In this document: positions 32,307 to 45,628 of the stretch, piece after piece
Layout of the letters: each line of letters begins with the position of its first letter
Numbering within the stretch: the stretch's first letter is position 1
From: Rhynchonema sp. JSB1_4
Lineage: Eukaryota > Nematoda > Chromadorea > Monhysterida > Xyalidae
Direction: 5' to 3'
Assembly (NCBI GenBank): GCA_030248065.1
Contig: JASAMV010007963.1
Span: 62,001-126,000 of the forward strand
DNA: 64,000 nt
Made by a program: the position numbers and the translations under genes
Notes under the pieces: generated by a model
Database searches by the model: none
What the model was told of the DNA's origin: nothing
What the model saw: only the letters and a program-made list of their open reading frames with translations

Positions 32307-35300
32307 TTATGATTGAACCACAAATCCAGCAGTTGTGGTGTGCGATACCAGGTCCCACATTTCAAAGCCCACCCCGTTGGTGATGTTTGTGAGCGCAGCT
32401 GTGATGCCCGATGACAAATAGCACAATTGTTGGGACGCACTGTGACTGAACGACTGACACCAGCCGATGTTGGCGCCGCAGTACATGCCTGAAACATGCG
32501 ACTGAAGGGAAATAAGTGCTCAAAAAATGAAAATCTGCAAACACGCAAAATACTGTCAGTTGTATTGTCCAGCCACGAGCTCATGAGACGACTTTTTTTA
32601 AAGCTTGCTTGGTCAGATTCAAAAATGCTCCGGTTACACGCGTTTCGAAAAGCAAACGAAAGAGATTGGGCCGAGAGACATGATGACAAGTTCCAGCTGG
32701 TTGACCTCAATTTGTTGCGTGCTTACGCGAACAGCAACGTCGTTCAACACACAAGTGCCGAAGTGAAAAGGGAATTTACGCACCGAGGTGGAGAGCGTAT
32801 TTATAAAAAATACATGCGTTTCTCTTTCTTTCATTTCCGAAATACGTGGAACCGGAACATACTGGAACCGTACAAGTCAACTTCAAAATAAGTCGCCTCA
32901 TGAGTTCGTTGCTGGACTGTACGTTTGTGATGACAAACACACTGACGTTTTTCTTGGCAAAAAGCGCTCCACATGCAGAATGGTGCATCAAGCGAACAAA
33001 TCAACCAACCACACGTCATATCTGACAGAACATCGTTCAGCGTTGCGCTAGGCGCTCCATCGAAACTGTCGACTATACGACGCACGTAGTGCAGGTTTGG
33101 TGGAGCGAGAACCAGGTCGGTGTTGAGCGCTGGAAAAACTCATGCCGTATTTTATCCAGCAGAAGCCCTGGGGTTCTATTTCTTCAGCGACCATCTGACC
33201 CCGGTTCTTCTATTAGAGGGGGATTATAGGGAAAGGGTTTTCTATTTTTCAGCGATACTGGAAAATAACACCGGGGTTTTCACCCACCTAAATAAGAACT
33301 TCTGGTGGATTTCAAATGTGTGTATAAATGATTCCTCAATCCCATCAACTGTAACTGGAACGCGTTTTTCACACACAAAATAGTTACAGCACCTGAATTC
33401 TTATTTCTCACACACTTTGCGTGCAATGTTCTTTTGGTATCCATTTAAAAAAAATCGATCTAACTAACTGAATGGCTGGTAGCTTGGATCGGTTATGCAG
33501 GTCACATTGTCCCATCGAGGCAAGTTCGGGCGGCAGTTGGTACCTAGCGGACACGGGTTGCTTGCACAAGGATCTAGACCTGGAAAACGGACGGACAACC
33601 GGCGCATCTTTTCGTTACGGTAACGTCAGTTTTCTTGGCGCACAGCTCGTGCATTCTCGATCTGATTATCTAGTACCTAATTAATTTGACCTAGTTACCG
33701 TATCCAATTTTTTAACTTCGACCGATCAAGTCATCACAACCAAGAACTTACCTGATCATTAACTTCCAAGTTAAGCCCTCTTGATCTAAAGTTAGAAAAC
33801 GCATGATCTGGGCAAATGAGAAACTAATTTGAAGACAACGTACGATATTCACAAAACACATTGTATTTAGTGGTACACACAACGTCACGTAGTCCGGAAG
33901 AGCCAGCAGTGGTAAACGTCGCACAACTGCTTGAAGAGGGATTGTCGACTGGTTCACCTAAAAATTCAGACGTTTGACATGCGGTGTATTCAGAATCTAT
34001 TCCGACGAACGTATCAAATCAGGGCATTTTGTGGGCTTATGCCGCGTTTCTACAGTTCAAAGTTTATACCGGGTTGAAGTTTATACCGGGTGCTCCAAAA
34101 GTCCAACCTGGATTAAGGGCAATGTGAAGGGAATGCATGTGAATAAGCTTTATTTAACTGAAAATTTGCAAGTTTATATGAAGTTTTCAAAATTTCTTGG
34201 TCCGGACATTTCGGGTGCGTGAAATAGGGTCCGGCCCAATTTGGGTCCAAGAACCAAAGGTTGAAACCAATAGGCTGAAAAGTAGGCACCCTGTAGACGG
34301 GAAATCTGAACATAGGCTTCATTTTTTCGTCCGGGAACTTTGGGGCCATACAATCTTGGTCCAAGAATCAAAAGTGCTGCGATTTGACTGAAAATGTGGC
34401 ACGGGGAATCCGAAAATGCGAGCTTCATTTTATGTTTCGGGTATTTAGGACCAAAGAAACAGGGTCCGATCAAGTTTGGGTGCAAGAACGGAACTGTTGG
34501 GTTGAGTTGGCTGAAAATACCGCCGTTTTTGGCATGGGTAATGCAAAAGTCTGTTAACTTTTTGGTCTAATCAGTTTGTGGTCGAAATAGCGGGTCCGAA
34601 CAACGCTTGAGGTCCAATACTTTGCTCATATTCATAACCATCGTGTTTGAAAACCTCCTGTCCCCATTTTTTCAGCCAAATTCAAGCAAGTTTTTTACTC
34701 TCCCGCTCGACCGCATTTTGGGACCAAATTGTCTTGTCTGATGCCCTCAGATCGATAAACTGCCGCGTCTGTGCACGCTTACAAAGTTAACCCCGCCGCA
34801 CACACCTGACTTCCACGCTTCGCTTCCTACTTCCACAATTTCCATCGACGTGACGTTGTCGCCCCAGAACCAGCCCCCCGCTGGTTCATTGCTGGTGTCC
34901 AGTTGATGAGCTGACGTGTAGAAATCCTTCGACTTCTCGTCAGGTTTCTGCAATTTGACTCTATACTTGACGGAACACGCATTCATCTGCGGTTAAGTTG
35001 AACTTACGATAAGATATTCTCTCAAGTCGAACGCAATGCTCGCATTTAAGACAGCCGGCAATCGCCATGGCGTCAAACCGCTGACATTCAAGTTCGTGCA
35101 GTGTGCCAGAGACCCGTTGTAATCTTGGTAATTGTTCGCTTGGCTGGTATCATACACAAAACACGCGTTGTCGATGAAATACGACTGGAAGGGTCCAGTG
35201 CCATCTATCGACAGGCACGTCGTCGAAAGGCCTGTGCAATGTTCACATCAGCTAATCTTGTTTTAGGCTGCCAGATCGCGTTTCGATTCATAACTCGTAC

Positions 35301-35597
35301 TTTTTTCAGACATGCAAACGTAGAGTGGTTTCAAACTTGTTGATCGGATAAAGGAAATTGAGAAATTTCCTGGAGCCACTAGTATCAGCCGGCTCAAGAC
35401 TTGTTCCCAGACCACAAGTAAAGTACTTTTCGCTGGTAAAATTATTAGTGGAGGAAAATACAGTACCACTGCGTGTGACCCGGGCACATCCAGTCCGATC
35501 ACCAAGCTTGATGTCGCTCTTTACCTTGGCCCAGAATTTCACGCAGCAGTGAAGCTATAACCAGCGTCCCGATCACCAGCATCTGATTGCGCAACAT
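32307..35597 (-). CDS. G2: secreted CTLD-EGF-PAN protein
   Basis: Exons from the 5' end: 35597-35525 (signal peptide, MLRNQMLVIGTLVIASLLRE), 35231-35008, 34947-34806, 33957-33844 (CTLD), 33579-33469 (EGF-like, DPCASNPCPLGTNC), 33129-33010 and 32488-32307 (PAN/Apple-like, YCGANIGWCQS). The sum is 966 nt, 321 residues, phases consistent and no stops. The EGF-like module is four residues longer at its end than in the paralogues. It ends TTAGFVVQS, slightly longer than G1. The function is extracellular recognition by domain content only; the sugar-binding EPN/WND pair is not clear. All splice sites are canonical, so this is one of the two best candidates for an expressed member. Confidence 0.82.
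34190..34640. repeat. Degenerate tandem repeat in a G2 intron
   Basis: Phrases such as agggtccg...gtccaagaac recur about every 130-150 bp (near 34228, 34350, 34460, 34590) with heavy divergence, in the intron between the second and third CTLD exons. Confidence 0.45.
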
Positions 35598-37616
35598 CCA
35601 AGTATCAGAACTTATTATCTGCAGGAAATGGATTTTATTGCAAGTTCTTGACTGTGCAAGAATAGTTTTATAGGTCGGCGGAAGTGGTTTTTCTGAAGGA
35701 CATCAACTTCGTGAAGCAGGTTTAACAACTGGCGACCCAAACAGCATAAGAGAGAAGTCACGACGAAAAAAGTCCAATGAAAAATCTACCCAGAACAAAG
35801 ACGGGAACCGTAGTCCTCTTTGCTCTGGATACGTGCGTATTTTTTGATGTTGACAGATTCGTACGCCTCACACCCTGGTGCTCGAATGACAAGCAATTTC
35901 AGTGCTTATTTGTTCCATCGAACAGCAATGATTAGAAAGCATTTGATCATAATCATAACCGTTGGACCATTATACCCTTATCTTATGTCACTTGACGTGC
36001 GCACAACGTGCGTACTCCCAAAATACAAAATGATCCAAACAAATGACATGCATGCAAATGGAGTAGCTTGGCCAACACGGATCAATATAATCAATTTCGT
36101 CCGGAAATCAGCTCTCACGTGCCTTCGTTTATAAACAAGGCATCTAGTGTATCTGTGAGGCAGTCCACGCGCGCTTGCCGACGGTTGCTGGGTGACCCCG
36201 ACAACAAAAACACATATCGAGCCGATGGGTCATGTTATTTATGTGCGTGTTTTTCGCTCATGTTGACTGGATTATCGCTCATGTTGTCTGGATTATGTGT
36301 CATTTCCTCGCGTGAGGAAGTTTCTCACGTGTACATTCATCTCGTTGCGTGGGACATTTCCTCGCGTATATTGTCCTCGTATCGCAACATTTCCTCGTTT
36401 CCATCGTTGATTTGATGGTTTTTGTCTTATTAATCGCCGTAAGTAAAGCGAGAAGTTACTAAAATCTGTGCAGGACTATAGCTAACAGGTGCCTAATCAC
36501 CCCTTACCCATTACAGATAGAACCACGAAGTTGGCATGAACTACGGTAGGTTGGTTTTGGATCAGTTTTTTTCTCCTTGCTATATGTACGCACGTGTGTA
36601 GGTCCCAATATCAACTGAACTAGGGAGTTTTTTTAAAATTTCATGTTCTGATGGACCGCTTGGTATACGTTTGCAGTAAACACATCGAGAAAATGTCGCA
36701 TTTGGCTAAGTTCGCATTAAAAAGCCACTCTAGATGCTCATCAACTCAAATCCCAACTGCCAATCAGTTTCGAAAAATAATGGCCGATAATTAACCTTTT
36801 CGTGTTTTTTTAAGTCTTCAATAAAGTGAAATTCGAAGCGGTGACAGGCCGGTAAATTGAATGGAATTCAAAATTTTTTAACACAGTTGTAACAGTTTCT
36901 TCGATGTTCAACACTTGACGACCAATTGCATGACTGGCTGCTCGACCACCCATCTGCACTTTCTGGTTGGCGTACCTGGTTACCAAATCAATGAGTGTTT
37001 TCACCACATGCTTGGGCAATCCCAACAATAACAACCAGCCAGTATACCTCACTACAGCTATACAATGAGATGGGCGCAGCCCCGGGCTAGCACACAATGA
37101 CGCAAACTCGTTTTATCGATACAGTTGTGGTGATGATGGTGGATTTCGACATGTGCGGACGGACGGATCTTTTGTGCACTGCGGCGTATTCTTTTGCGGC
37201 AACCTCTCAGAGCCGCCGAAGACTGCTGAAAAATTGAACAAAACATGTTTTGCTATGCATCCAGACAGCTAAGCACTAAATGCTGCAAGCTAAATCACGT
37301 AGCAATAATGTGGTGTGATGCAAAGCGAGCGTCCTACGATGCTGCATGCAGTGGTTTTTTAAAAAAATTTTTTTATTAATTGCAACCATTGACATCACCT
37401 GACCTTACCATGGGTGCATTGGGTGCCATAATCATTGTTTTGTGGCATCCAGACATAGTGCACACACTCACATGGCCTCTCATATGGTTACACATGTATT
37501 ATACATGTGACTGGGTGGGCATGCATTTTTATCCATGCGACAGACCCGAAAGCAGTGATTCGGTGTGATATTCACTCTAAATTTACAGTTTGTCACATAT
37601 TTGCATTGGTCGTGTA
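35598..37616. other. Interval upstream of G2, mostly unrecognised
   Basis: There is one open frame on the minus strand at 36810-37097 with moderately protein-like composition (LPKHVVKTLIDLVTRYANQK) ending at a TAA. It lacks a recognised family or partner exon, so I do not call it a gene. Nothing else stands out. Confidence 0.4.
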
Positions 37617-37939
37617 TTGGTCGCACAATGACTTTATAAGAGTTGGTCAAATTTTTTTCCTGAATCGAAAGCGGGACAGTGACGGGGCAATGACGTTGCG
37701 TTGCGTGATCGCACACAAAACATGTAGTAAAGAGAATGTTTCAGGCCTGCGGCAACGTGGTTGATCTGCTAGATTATTTATTATTAGCTGAAATATATTA
37801 TTAGATTAATAATATAATAAATTATATTATTAGCTGAAAATGTTTTGCGAGAATCACAAATAGCACAGTGGTTAAGAGTGACTGAACGTGAAAATCTGGA
37901 TTGATTTGATGACTTCTTATATGGTTATTGTGCGACCAA
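37617..37939. mobile_element. Full-length Tc1/mariner-like MITE
   Basis: Ends TTGGTCGCACAATGACTTTA and ATATGGTTATTGTGCGACCAA-type right end, with TA on both sides (37615-37616, 37940-37941). The interior carries agcacagtggttaagagtga near the right end. About 60 bp of ATTATTA-rich sequence near 37780-37835 is extra compared with other copies. Confidence 0.8.
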
Positions 37940-37941
37940 TA

Positions 37942-40225
37942 CCAAGAAACAATAATTTCGCCCAAATTTGCCGTCTTGAGTGTCGAAAAGCCACACGAAG
38001 GCAACCACGCCACGTGGGGGAAGTGTACGTCCGTGTACCTGACTACTGTTGTACTCATTGACCATTGTTTAGTATTATTTTCGTGTCGTCAGTGCTTTAT
38101 ATGCACTTACCACACGTTATGGAAGAAAAATGCCACTATTTTTTTGCTTTAGCGCTCATTTTTTTTCTGGCAGTTTTTGGCTGGAATAAAAAAAAATTTT
38201 AATTAAAAAAATTTAAAAAAATGGGGTTTGAATAAACATTTTTTTATTGAGAGCGCGGGGGAATAGTAACAGATAGGTGTCGATGGAATAGGGTTCACAA
38301 ATCGAAAAAAAATGGATTTCACTCATATTGCACAAAAAGTTGACTGCTACATTTACTGAGACACGTACAAAATTTTGGTTCCAAACTCCAAAGCATTAAA
38401 TAGTTATGTGCGCATTTAAGTGGGCAAGTCGAAGATTTCTTGAAATTCCAAAAATGAACCAAGTTTATATTGATGAGGCTGTCATTTGTTTTAGATCGGA
38501 TGCTATTTAATGAAAATAACACATAACAGTCAATTTTTTATCTACCTTTCAACCATGTAGAAATAAAGGCAAAAATTCGCTGCATTTTCTCTTCCGTTGA
38601 ATTTTTCAAAAATCAGCTCTGAAATTTAGTGCATATCAAAAACAACCAATTTTAAAAAAGTCCTCACCGACGAATTCTTTCTATTTGGTCTCAAAATGTG
38701 CGCTATAAAATTCTGATGTTGGTTTATAAATCTGGTTTGTGACAAATTTGAACATCTCCTGAACATTTTTTATTTTTTTTCTTACTTTTTTGTCTTTTTC
38801 TTTGCACGGATTCACATTGGAGAAACGACCGATGTGGGTGTCACAAACGGCAACAAGATGCTTGTCAATGTAGTCTGAAAGTAAACAGCTTGTTCATGAC
38901 ACATGACAAGCTATCAAAATGAATACAAGTTCAGAAATGCAAGCTATTCGGCACCGGCCGTGATTGGCAAAAATGATTTTTTTGAAGTGGCCGACAATTC
39001 GCACTATGTGAACAAAATCATTGAATGTTTTTGTATATTTTTGCGTTCGAACAAGCTAAACACTTTTGAGATGGACTTATAAAATTATTCAGTTTGGCTC
39101 AAAAAACAAGGCAAGACGCATTAGTGCAAAGCTCAGGATGGCAGACATCTATTATGCCAGATAATTTTATTCAGGGTTTATTTCATTTTTCTTGGGATCT
39201 GGCCAACTTCCGCGCGAACAAAAAATATAAAAACAAATAAACAGTTTCTACACAACACTAGCAATAAACGTTCCCGACATCAACAAGGTGGGGTGAACCG
39301 CAACTAAACCCAAAAAATAAGCAGGTGAGGGAATTGAGGTGGACGAACAACAAAGGACACAACATTGGACAAAATAATAAATTACCCAATGAGTAGTGCC
39401 ACACACAGCAACAAAATTGACATAGTCCAGATACATACTGTATATTCAGAGTTAAATTGTGTTTCAAGAAATGTTTGATTACAAAACTTCAAATATTGGA
39501 CATTTTCGTCTCTCATGGCCTCACCATGCACGGCTATGACCAAATAAACACGTTAATCACCATCGCAAATCACAGGATATGGTCCAACCCTTTTTGGCCA
39601 CCGGCCACATACGGCCAGGCCCTACCTGAACACACCAGCAGAGTGCATGCCGGCATGTACTGTATAAACTGCCCAACGTAAACGTGATTATACAACTGAA
39701 GCAAAATGGAACACTATTTCAAACAGTGTATAAAACAAAAATAATTTTGGGAATGTTGAACAACAGGCCTTGGCGGGAAGATGAATTATGTAGTGGGTAT
39801 TTCACTCGCGGTGATATCAACCCCCAGTATAATGGGCTGCAATGCATCAAAGACATATATTTTTACAAGACAGCACAACACAAATTGGTTTTTTGCCAAA
39901 TTTAAACGATTGATTCATAGAATTGAAAATATTGGGGTCTTTGTGATTGCCTTCGCCGACAATGTTTCATCTGTAGTGCATCTGACAAAACATTCATGTA
40001 GGCAGGCAAGAGTCAACCATGCATGCTCGGTTTTATGGCTAATACTTGTCTTGTCAGCGATGCAAGTCGTCGAGTTCTGCCAAAATGCAGCTGGGACGTG
40101 AGTCTTTACCAACAACATGTGACCTACATACGAGCGTGAGCTGCGTCGAGGACATTAGAGCTGCAGTTACTTTTTGGCGAAAATCTACGACGAATTACAA
40201 TGAGCGGTTCCACCGCAATTTGTGA
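37942..40225. other. AT-rich interval, nothing recognised
   Basis: Long A/T runs at 38150-38250 and many short frames, none with splice support. No member of the identified repeat families. Confidence 0.45.
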
Positions 40226-43200
40226 TCAAATGACAAATCCAGCAGTTGTGGTGTGCGATACCAGGTCCCACATTTCAAAGCCCACCCCGTTGGTGATGTT
40301 TGCGAGCGTAGCTGTGATGGAATATGACAAATAGCACAAGTGTTGGGACGCGCTGTGACTGTAGGACTGACACCAGCCGATGTTGGCGCCGCAGTACATG
40401 CCTGAAAAATAAGGACAAAAAAGTAAAGATCACAACTAATTGGCATACGGCCAACGCTTTACCAACCACACAGTTTTCCGGTCTGGACGTCGTTCAGTGC
40501 TGCGGTCGCACTGCCATCAAAACTATCGATTCCGCGACGTTTGAAGAACAAGTTCGGCGGGGCCAGTTTAAGGTCTTGATTAATGTTCGTCGGTGCTGAA
40601 TAGCAAAACGTCTATTGTCACTCCGTTCATTGATTGAACGAAACAGTTAATCATGCGCGTAAGTCTCATGCAAGTTCAACACTCAATATTTATAAACTTA
40701 TTCCTGTGCATACACTTATTGACCAACTAACGCAGCGAGCAAACTGGCTCGGAATCAGTCCACGTATCCAAGCCGGCACATCGACGTGTCATGTTTGCGG
40801 TTGCATCATCTGCTGTGTACGGGGGATTACAAGTGTACGTGGCCAGATACTGATTCGGGCAACGACCGGAGTTCGTCTGCGCTGGTCCAGGAGCTGTGAG
40901 CCACGTTCACATTGTGTCAGCAGACAAAGCATGAGGTTGTGAGCGAGAAACGTCCGGGAACTTACTACTCGTGTATTCGCACACATAAGCAGGGCGTGCC
41001 GTACACGCCCCATCATGCAACCTGTGGACGTCGGTGTTCCAGTAACCACATACCACGAGATAACTTGGCTCTCCTGTGTTCCAGACTGGATCACTTGCAT
41101 AGACATTTGCCAGCCTCTGACCGGTGGTTTTGGGTGATTGCCATGCATAAACATTGCCGATTAGAGTCAGGCCGACCCACGGTTTGACTAGGGTCTGCAG
41201 AAACGCCAAGAATAAGACAGTAATGTGTAAAACCTTTCACATGGAGTGGACGTGCGCATTACTGCACAGTCTGCGCAAGCGAACAATGAGAGCTGGCATC
41301 TGATGAACTCACTCCGAGCGTCGGTGCCAGGATGCCTTGAAACGCGTTCATTTCAGCTGTGGTGGTCGGCTGCAGCACCGCCAATCGGCCCTTGACCAAC
41401 GAATTACCAAACCCTATGATGCACCTGTTCTCAGCTGTCGTCTGATTGACCGACTCGTTTCGGCCAATGAAACACTTGTTATTGATCCACACGCTCTCCA
41501 CTCCGGCCTCCGCGCCAGCAGTGTTGCAGTCAACTTCCATGCTGCCTGAAAAAATATGAGGTTGTCTGCTGGACAACATCATCTCACGCTGATGGGTGAC
41601 ATATAGTGAAGAATACATACTCTGGCATGTGACGTTCGTGGTTGTTGCGTCCGTCAGTGCGGTGCTCAGCTCGCATGCTAAAAGGAACTTTCAGTTCTAC
41701 AACAGAAGACGAACGAAACGACGCACAAGTGCAATTATTTCTTGTCTGATATAGCTGTGTGAGTGCACTCCCACACAGCACAGGACAGCCTGAAGACTGC
41801 TCGCAACTGTGTGAGTGCAACAGTGGGTGGTCGCAGCGCAATAGAAATAAAGCCATTATAATGTCCATCCCTCCATTACAGTCTAACGGACTTGGCACAC
41901 AATGTGTTGATCCATTGAACACTTCATAATCCACACAGGTTACGATCTTGTCGGTCAAGCCCGTATCGCTAAATACGTGATTGGCGATGCATCGGATCTG
42001 TGCGCTTCCTGTTGTCACGGGCAAATCTCCATTTGGTAGCGCACCGTTTTTGATCGTTGCCGACACATCCAAGTTGGGACCAGTAGGATTCGTGCACGCT
42101 GAAACGCTGTCAATTGTGTGACACGCTGTACTATGACGTTTTGTCACTGATTACGTGCAATCAAACTTCCGAAGAGATCCTGATAGGAAACCACATCATG
42201 TAGAAATAATCGGCATGTATACAACAATTGTCATGCGGGGAATATATGAAATCCGCTGAACTTACTGAAGGGCTCTCCAAGGCAGGTAAAACTTTTCCAT
42301 GCAGGCAAATTCGGACTGCAAGTGGTGCCGAGTGGACACGGTTGACTGTCACACGGATTTTCGCCTGAAAATCGCGCCCGTTAAGTTATCCTTGCGACTT
42401 TGCCCTGATGCTTGCTACAGGTACACGGGTCAGCGTCGCGTCATCGATCAGCTTCCACAACACTGTTTTGCGAACTTAGTTTCAGGGTTTCGGAATGCGG
42501 GAATGCGAAAAAGACCTCCGTGCGCTGTGACTCGCGCACTAACAATGAGTACAATGTCCAAATTTTCGAAAGCTAAGCGCAACCGCCACCGCGAAGTTGT
42601 GCCCCAAACACGATGATGACAACTTCCAGCTGGCTGACCTCGATTTGTTGCATGTTCACGCCAACAGCAGAGCATTTTTTAAAGCGCGTATGTTTTGGGA
42701 CCAATAGGGAATTTGCGCACGGGGTTGGAGGGCGCCAGATACATCAAATACAGTGTTGCGCAACCGCTCCCGGTGGTGGTGGTGCTTTCGAGAACTCGGG
42801 CCAATAAATAGATAGCTTCTAGTGCTCCAGTAGCTGCTCAGGCCAAAATCTGGGTGTTCCGAACCCGTGAGGCCGACGCCAAGCAAATCATACCGTTAGT
42901 TCAAGCCATAATTGGGCAAAAAAAATTTTTAATTTATTTTTTAAATTTTTCGGGCGAACAAAATGTTCCAAAACGTCCAAAAAGGCTTTTTGGGGGTCAC
43001 TTTTTTGTCATATTTTCTCAAGGGTCGAAACATTTTCTTCACAAAGTCACCTTTGGGTAATGTATTTGGTACTTAAGATTAATCGCCCATCGGATAAGTA
43101 TAGGTTGGCAAAGCGCCAATCCCTAACTTTAAAAGATCTAAAGCTGATGTTCGGCGTTTTATCACCACTAATCTGTTGCTGCACAAACAATAATTCATGT

Positions 43201-45091
43201 TATAATTTGGCACATCCTGTAATCAAAGTAAATGTTGAATGCACCCACACCACGTTTTTTTCTTGAATAACCTGGACACATAAATGTTTCGAACTGCTCC
43301 AGAAATATCTCCAGTTTTGCGTATAGATTGAGCTGGAGATATTTTTGGATCTGTGACGTAGAAGAAAAAATTGTTGCTCCAGAAATATTTCCAGTTTGCG
43401 CATAGATTGAGCTGGAGATATTTCTGGCTTTCGAACATAGAATAAAAAATTGTTGCTCTAGAAATATTTCCAGTTCAATCTATACGCGCCCTAAAAGTTC
43501 AAAAAAGTTAAAAAAAAAGTTCGATAAAAATTTTTTTTTAATCCAACCCTGATCGTCAGAGCATACATTGTCAATTAAAGCTGCATTTTTTCGCGTTTTT
43601 GCGCGTTTTAGGCAAATTTGGTAAAATTTCCCCGAATCTGAGACTTTAAAAGAACAATTAAAAAATTTTTTTCAACAACTTGTTTGAAAATTTTTTTTTC
43701 AGCCCTGGTTCAAGCACCACTTTTTGAGCAACTGACTAATTGCACTTCATACTTACGGTATTCACAGATTACATTGAAAATGTCAGTACAAATGACATCG
43801 CGAAGTCCGACATACGATAAGTACCGTTGCAGAGTAACGCAGGTTTGTGGAGCTGGACTGTTGTTTGGGTCAGCTGAAAAAACGCAGATTGCGACCGGGG
43901 GATCTATGCATGGTATACATAGTCTAAAATCGAAATGTGTGCGTCCAGATATAATATGTCGCACTGGTCGACAGACAACCACATAATGCGTGCTCACAGA
44001 CTGACACACCTCAATACCACTGTTCGTTGCCATCGAATTCCGTCACAACTCCAACCGACGTGATATTGTCGCCCCAGAACCATCCGCCACCTGGCTCAAT
44101 GCTGGTGTCCAGTTGATAACCGGATGTGTAGAAGTTGGCGGACTTGGGGTTAGGAATCTACATACAGTACAAGTTAGGGCTCTTCATTTATAAGTTATGT
44201 TTACTTGTTTCGACGGTTGTGAACACGACTAACGATAAGATTATCTTTCAAGATTTCGGCAATGCTTGAATTGTACACAGCCGGCAATCTCCACGGCGTC
44301 AGTCCGCCAACGATCAGGCTCGAACAATAGGACACAGATCCGTTGTAATCTGAGAAAGGAGTCGGCTGGCTGGTATCGTACACAAAACAGGCATCGTCAT
44401 AGAAATATGACCAATAGCTGGATGTGCCATTAATCGCAGCACACGTCGCAGACAGACCTGTGCAATAGTGCATTGAATAAGGAATCGCATCTATGGAGAA
44501 CCATTTTTCTGCTGCTGTGTCAAAATCAGATTCATCAGGCTGCGGTTATATTCGTTCCGCGGAACTGAAGGAACAAGTTTAGGAGCGATCATATCTGTTG
44601 ACGGCGTTGTGTTTACCTTGACTACTCATCAGCAGTGCATAGCAGCATGTAACAATGTATCCGTCGACGAATTATTTCGTCCTGAACATGTGCGGCTGAA
44701 TCACAACGACTGTTCCTCCACTTTCTTTGTACTGAAGTTGGTGGAGGAATTCGCGTTTTGATACAACCGTTTGCAGCGCACCGTATTAGTTGCAGGCAGG
44801 GTTGGGCAAAAAAAAACGACGGCGTTTTTTTCTTAAAAAAACCTTTTTTTGAAAAAAAAAAAACGTTTTTTGCCCAACCCTGGTTGCAGGAGCACCTAGT
44901 GTCAGACAAAGCCGTGTACGCTGCAGGTCCTATTTGAGCCAAGCTCTCGTCAGTGGCCCGTGGCAATCGTTCCTCCAGTTCCGCGGAATAAGTATAACCG
45001 CACCGTAAAGTCAGAAGTTCTTGACAAACGCACTTTGGCCCAGTATTACACGTATGACTGATGCAATTACCAATGCCACGATCACAAACAT
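40226..45091 (-). CDS. G3: CTLD-EGF-CCP-CTLD-PAN protein with one in-frame stop
   Basis: Eleven exons: 45091-45034, 44457-44234, 44157-44010, 43873-43757, 42364-42266, 42098-41892, 41677-41621, 41545-41313, 41194-40966, 40595-40467, 40401-40226. They sum to exactly 559 codons with every phase matched. Modules: signal peptide (MFVIVALVIASVIRVILGQ); CTLD 1 (DACFVYDTSQP, WRLPAVYN, VICEY); EGF-like (NPCDSQPCPLGTTC); CCP/sushi (about 69 plus 19 residues); CTLD 2 (WINNKCFIG, WVGLTLIGN, AYVCEY); PAN/Apple-like (YCGANIGWCQS). Module borders are phase 1. Codon 143, the last full codon of exon 44157-44010, is TGA (44013-44011), where G4 has GGA and G1 has ACT. The gene is therefore either a recent pseudogene or a variant allele. 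The long architecture is unique in the cluster. Confidence 0.75.
42907..43707. mobile_element. 801-bp hAT-type MITE in a G3 intron, absent from the duplicate
   Basis: Flanked by gttcaagc (42899-42906, 43708-43715). The left end is decayed to CATAATTGGGC and the right end reads CAGCCCTG. Interior blocks match the element at 55000 (acaaaatgttc, aaacgtccaaaa, ggcaaatttggtaaaatttc). The duplicate shows the empty site gttcaagc at 50673. A set of nested small hairpins (agaaatatctccagtt and inverted) lies at 43280-43480. Confidence 0.88.
44797..44882. mobile_element. 86-bp hAT-type mini element in the first G3 intron
   Basis: CAGGGTTGGGC to GCCCAACCCTG flanked by gttgcagg on both sides. It is also present at 51760-51843 with the same duplication, so it predates the tandem duplication. 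Confidence 0.9.
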
Positions 45092-45628
45092 GGCCGATGG
45101 TTTTATCCGAGAATTCGTTTGCGCAAAATCGCCGTGTTAGAATTGATCTGCCATCTTTTTGTCAGAGAGATATTGTTTTTTGGAGAGACGAGAGCAGCTT
45201 ATACTGTTGACTGAGCGCGCTTCTGGCGGACAGTAAAAGCGAAGCATGCAAAATGACTATTGGCCATATCAAACATTGTCAAACAGCAAGAGAATGGAAT
45301 CAGTATCGAGAAACCCAATGAATAATATAGATTCTGTAACCCTATTTGTTCTAATCCAATCGTTTGATTGATCTCCATCGTGTTTCATGAGCATCCCAAA
45401 GCATAATACTGCTCCAAACAATGAAATGTGGTTTCAATGCTATCAAACAACAAAGTCGCGACATTAATAAGAATATGCGGTTCCTGCGGAAAAGCAAGCT
45501 TTATTTTATTATGTTGCCTCAGAGTTTGTTCGCAGTACTGCTAGCGGCGCCTGAAAACACTTCTGAATCGAAGTGTCGTTGCTCGAACCGCAAACCTGTA
45601 AATTTGCTTACTGTTTGCTACACATTTG

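Noticed and set aside
36810..37097. Minus-strand frame with LPKHVVKTLIDLVTRYANQK
   Set aside because: Possible terminal exon, but no donor partner, family or repeat evidence could be found.
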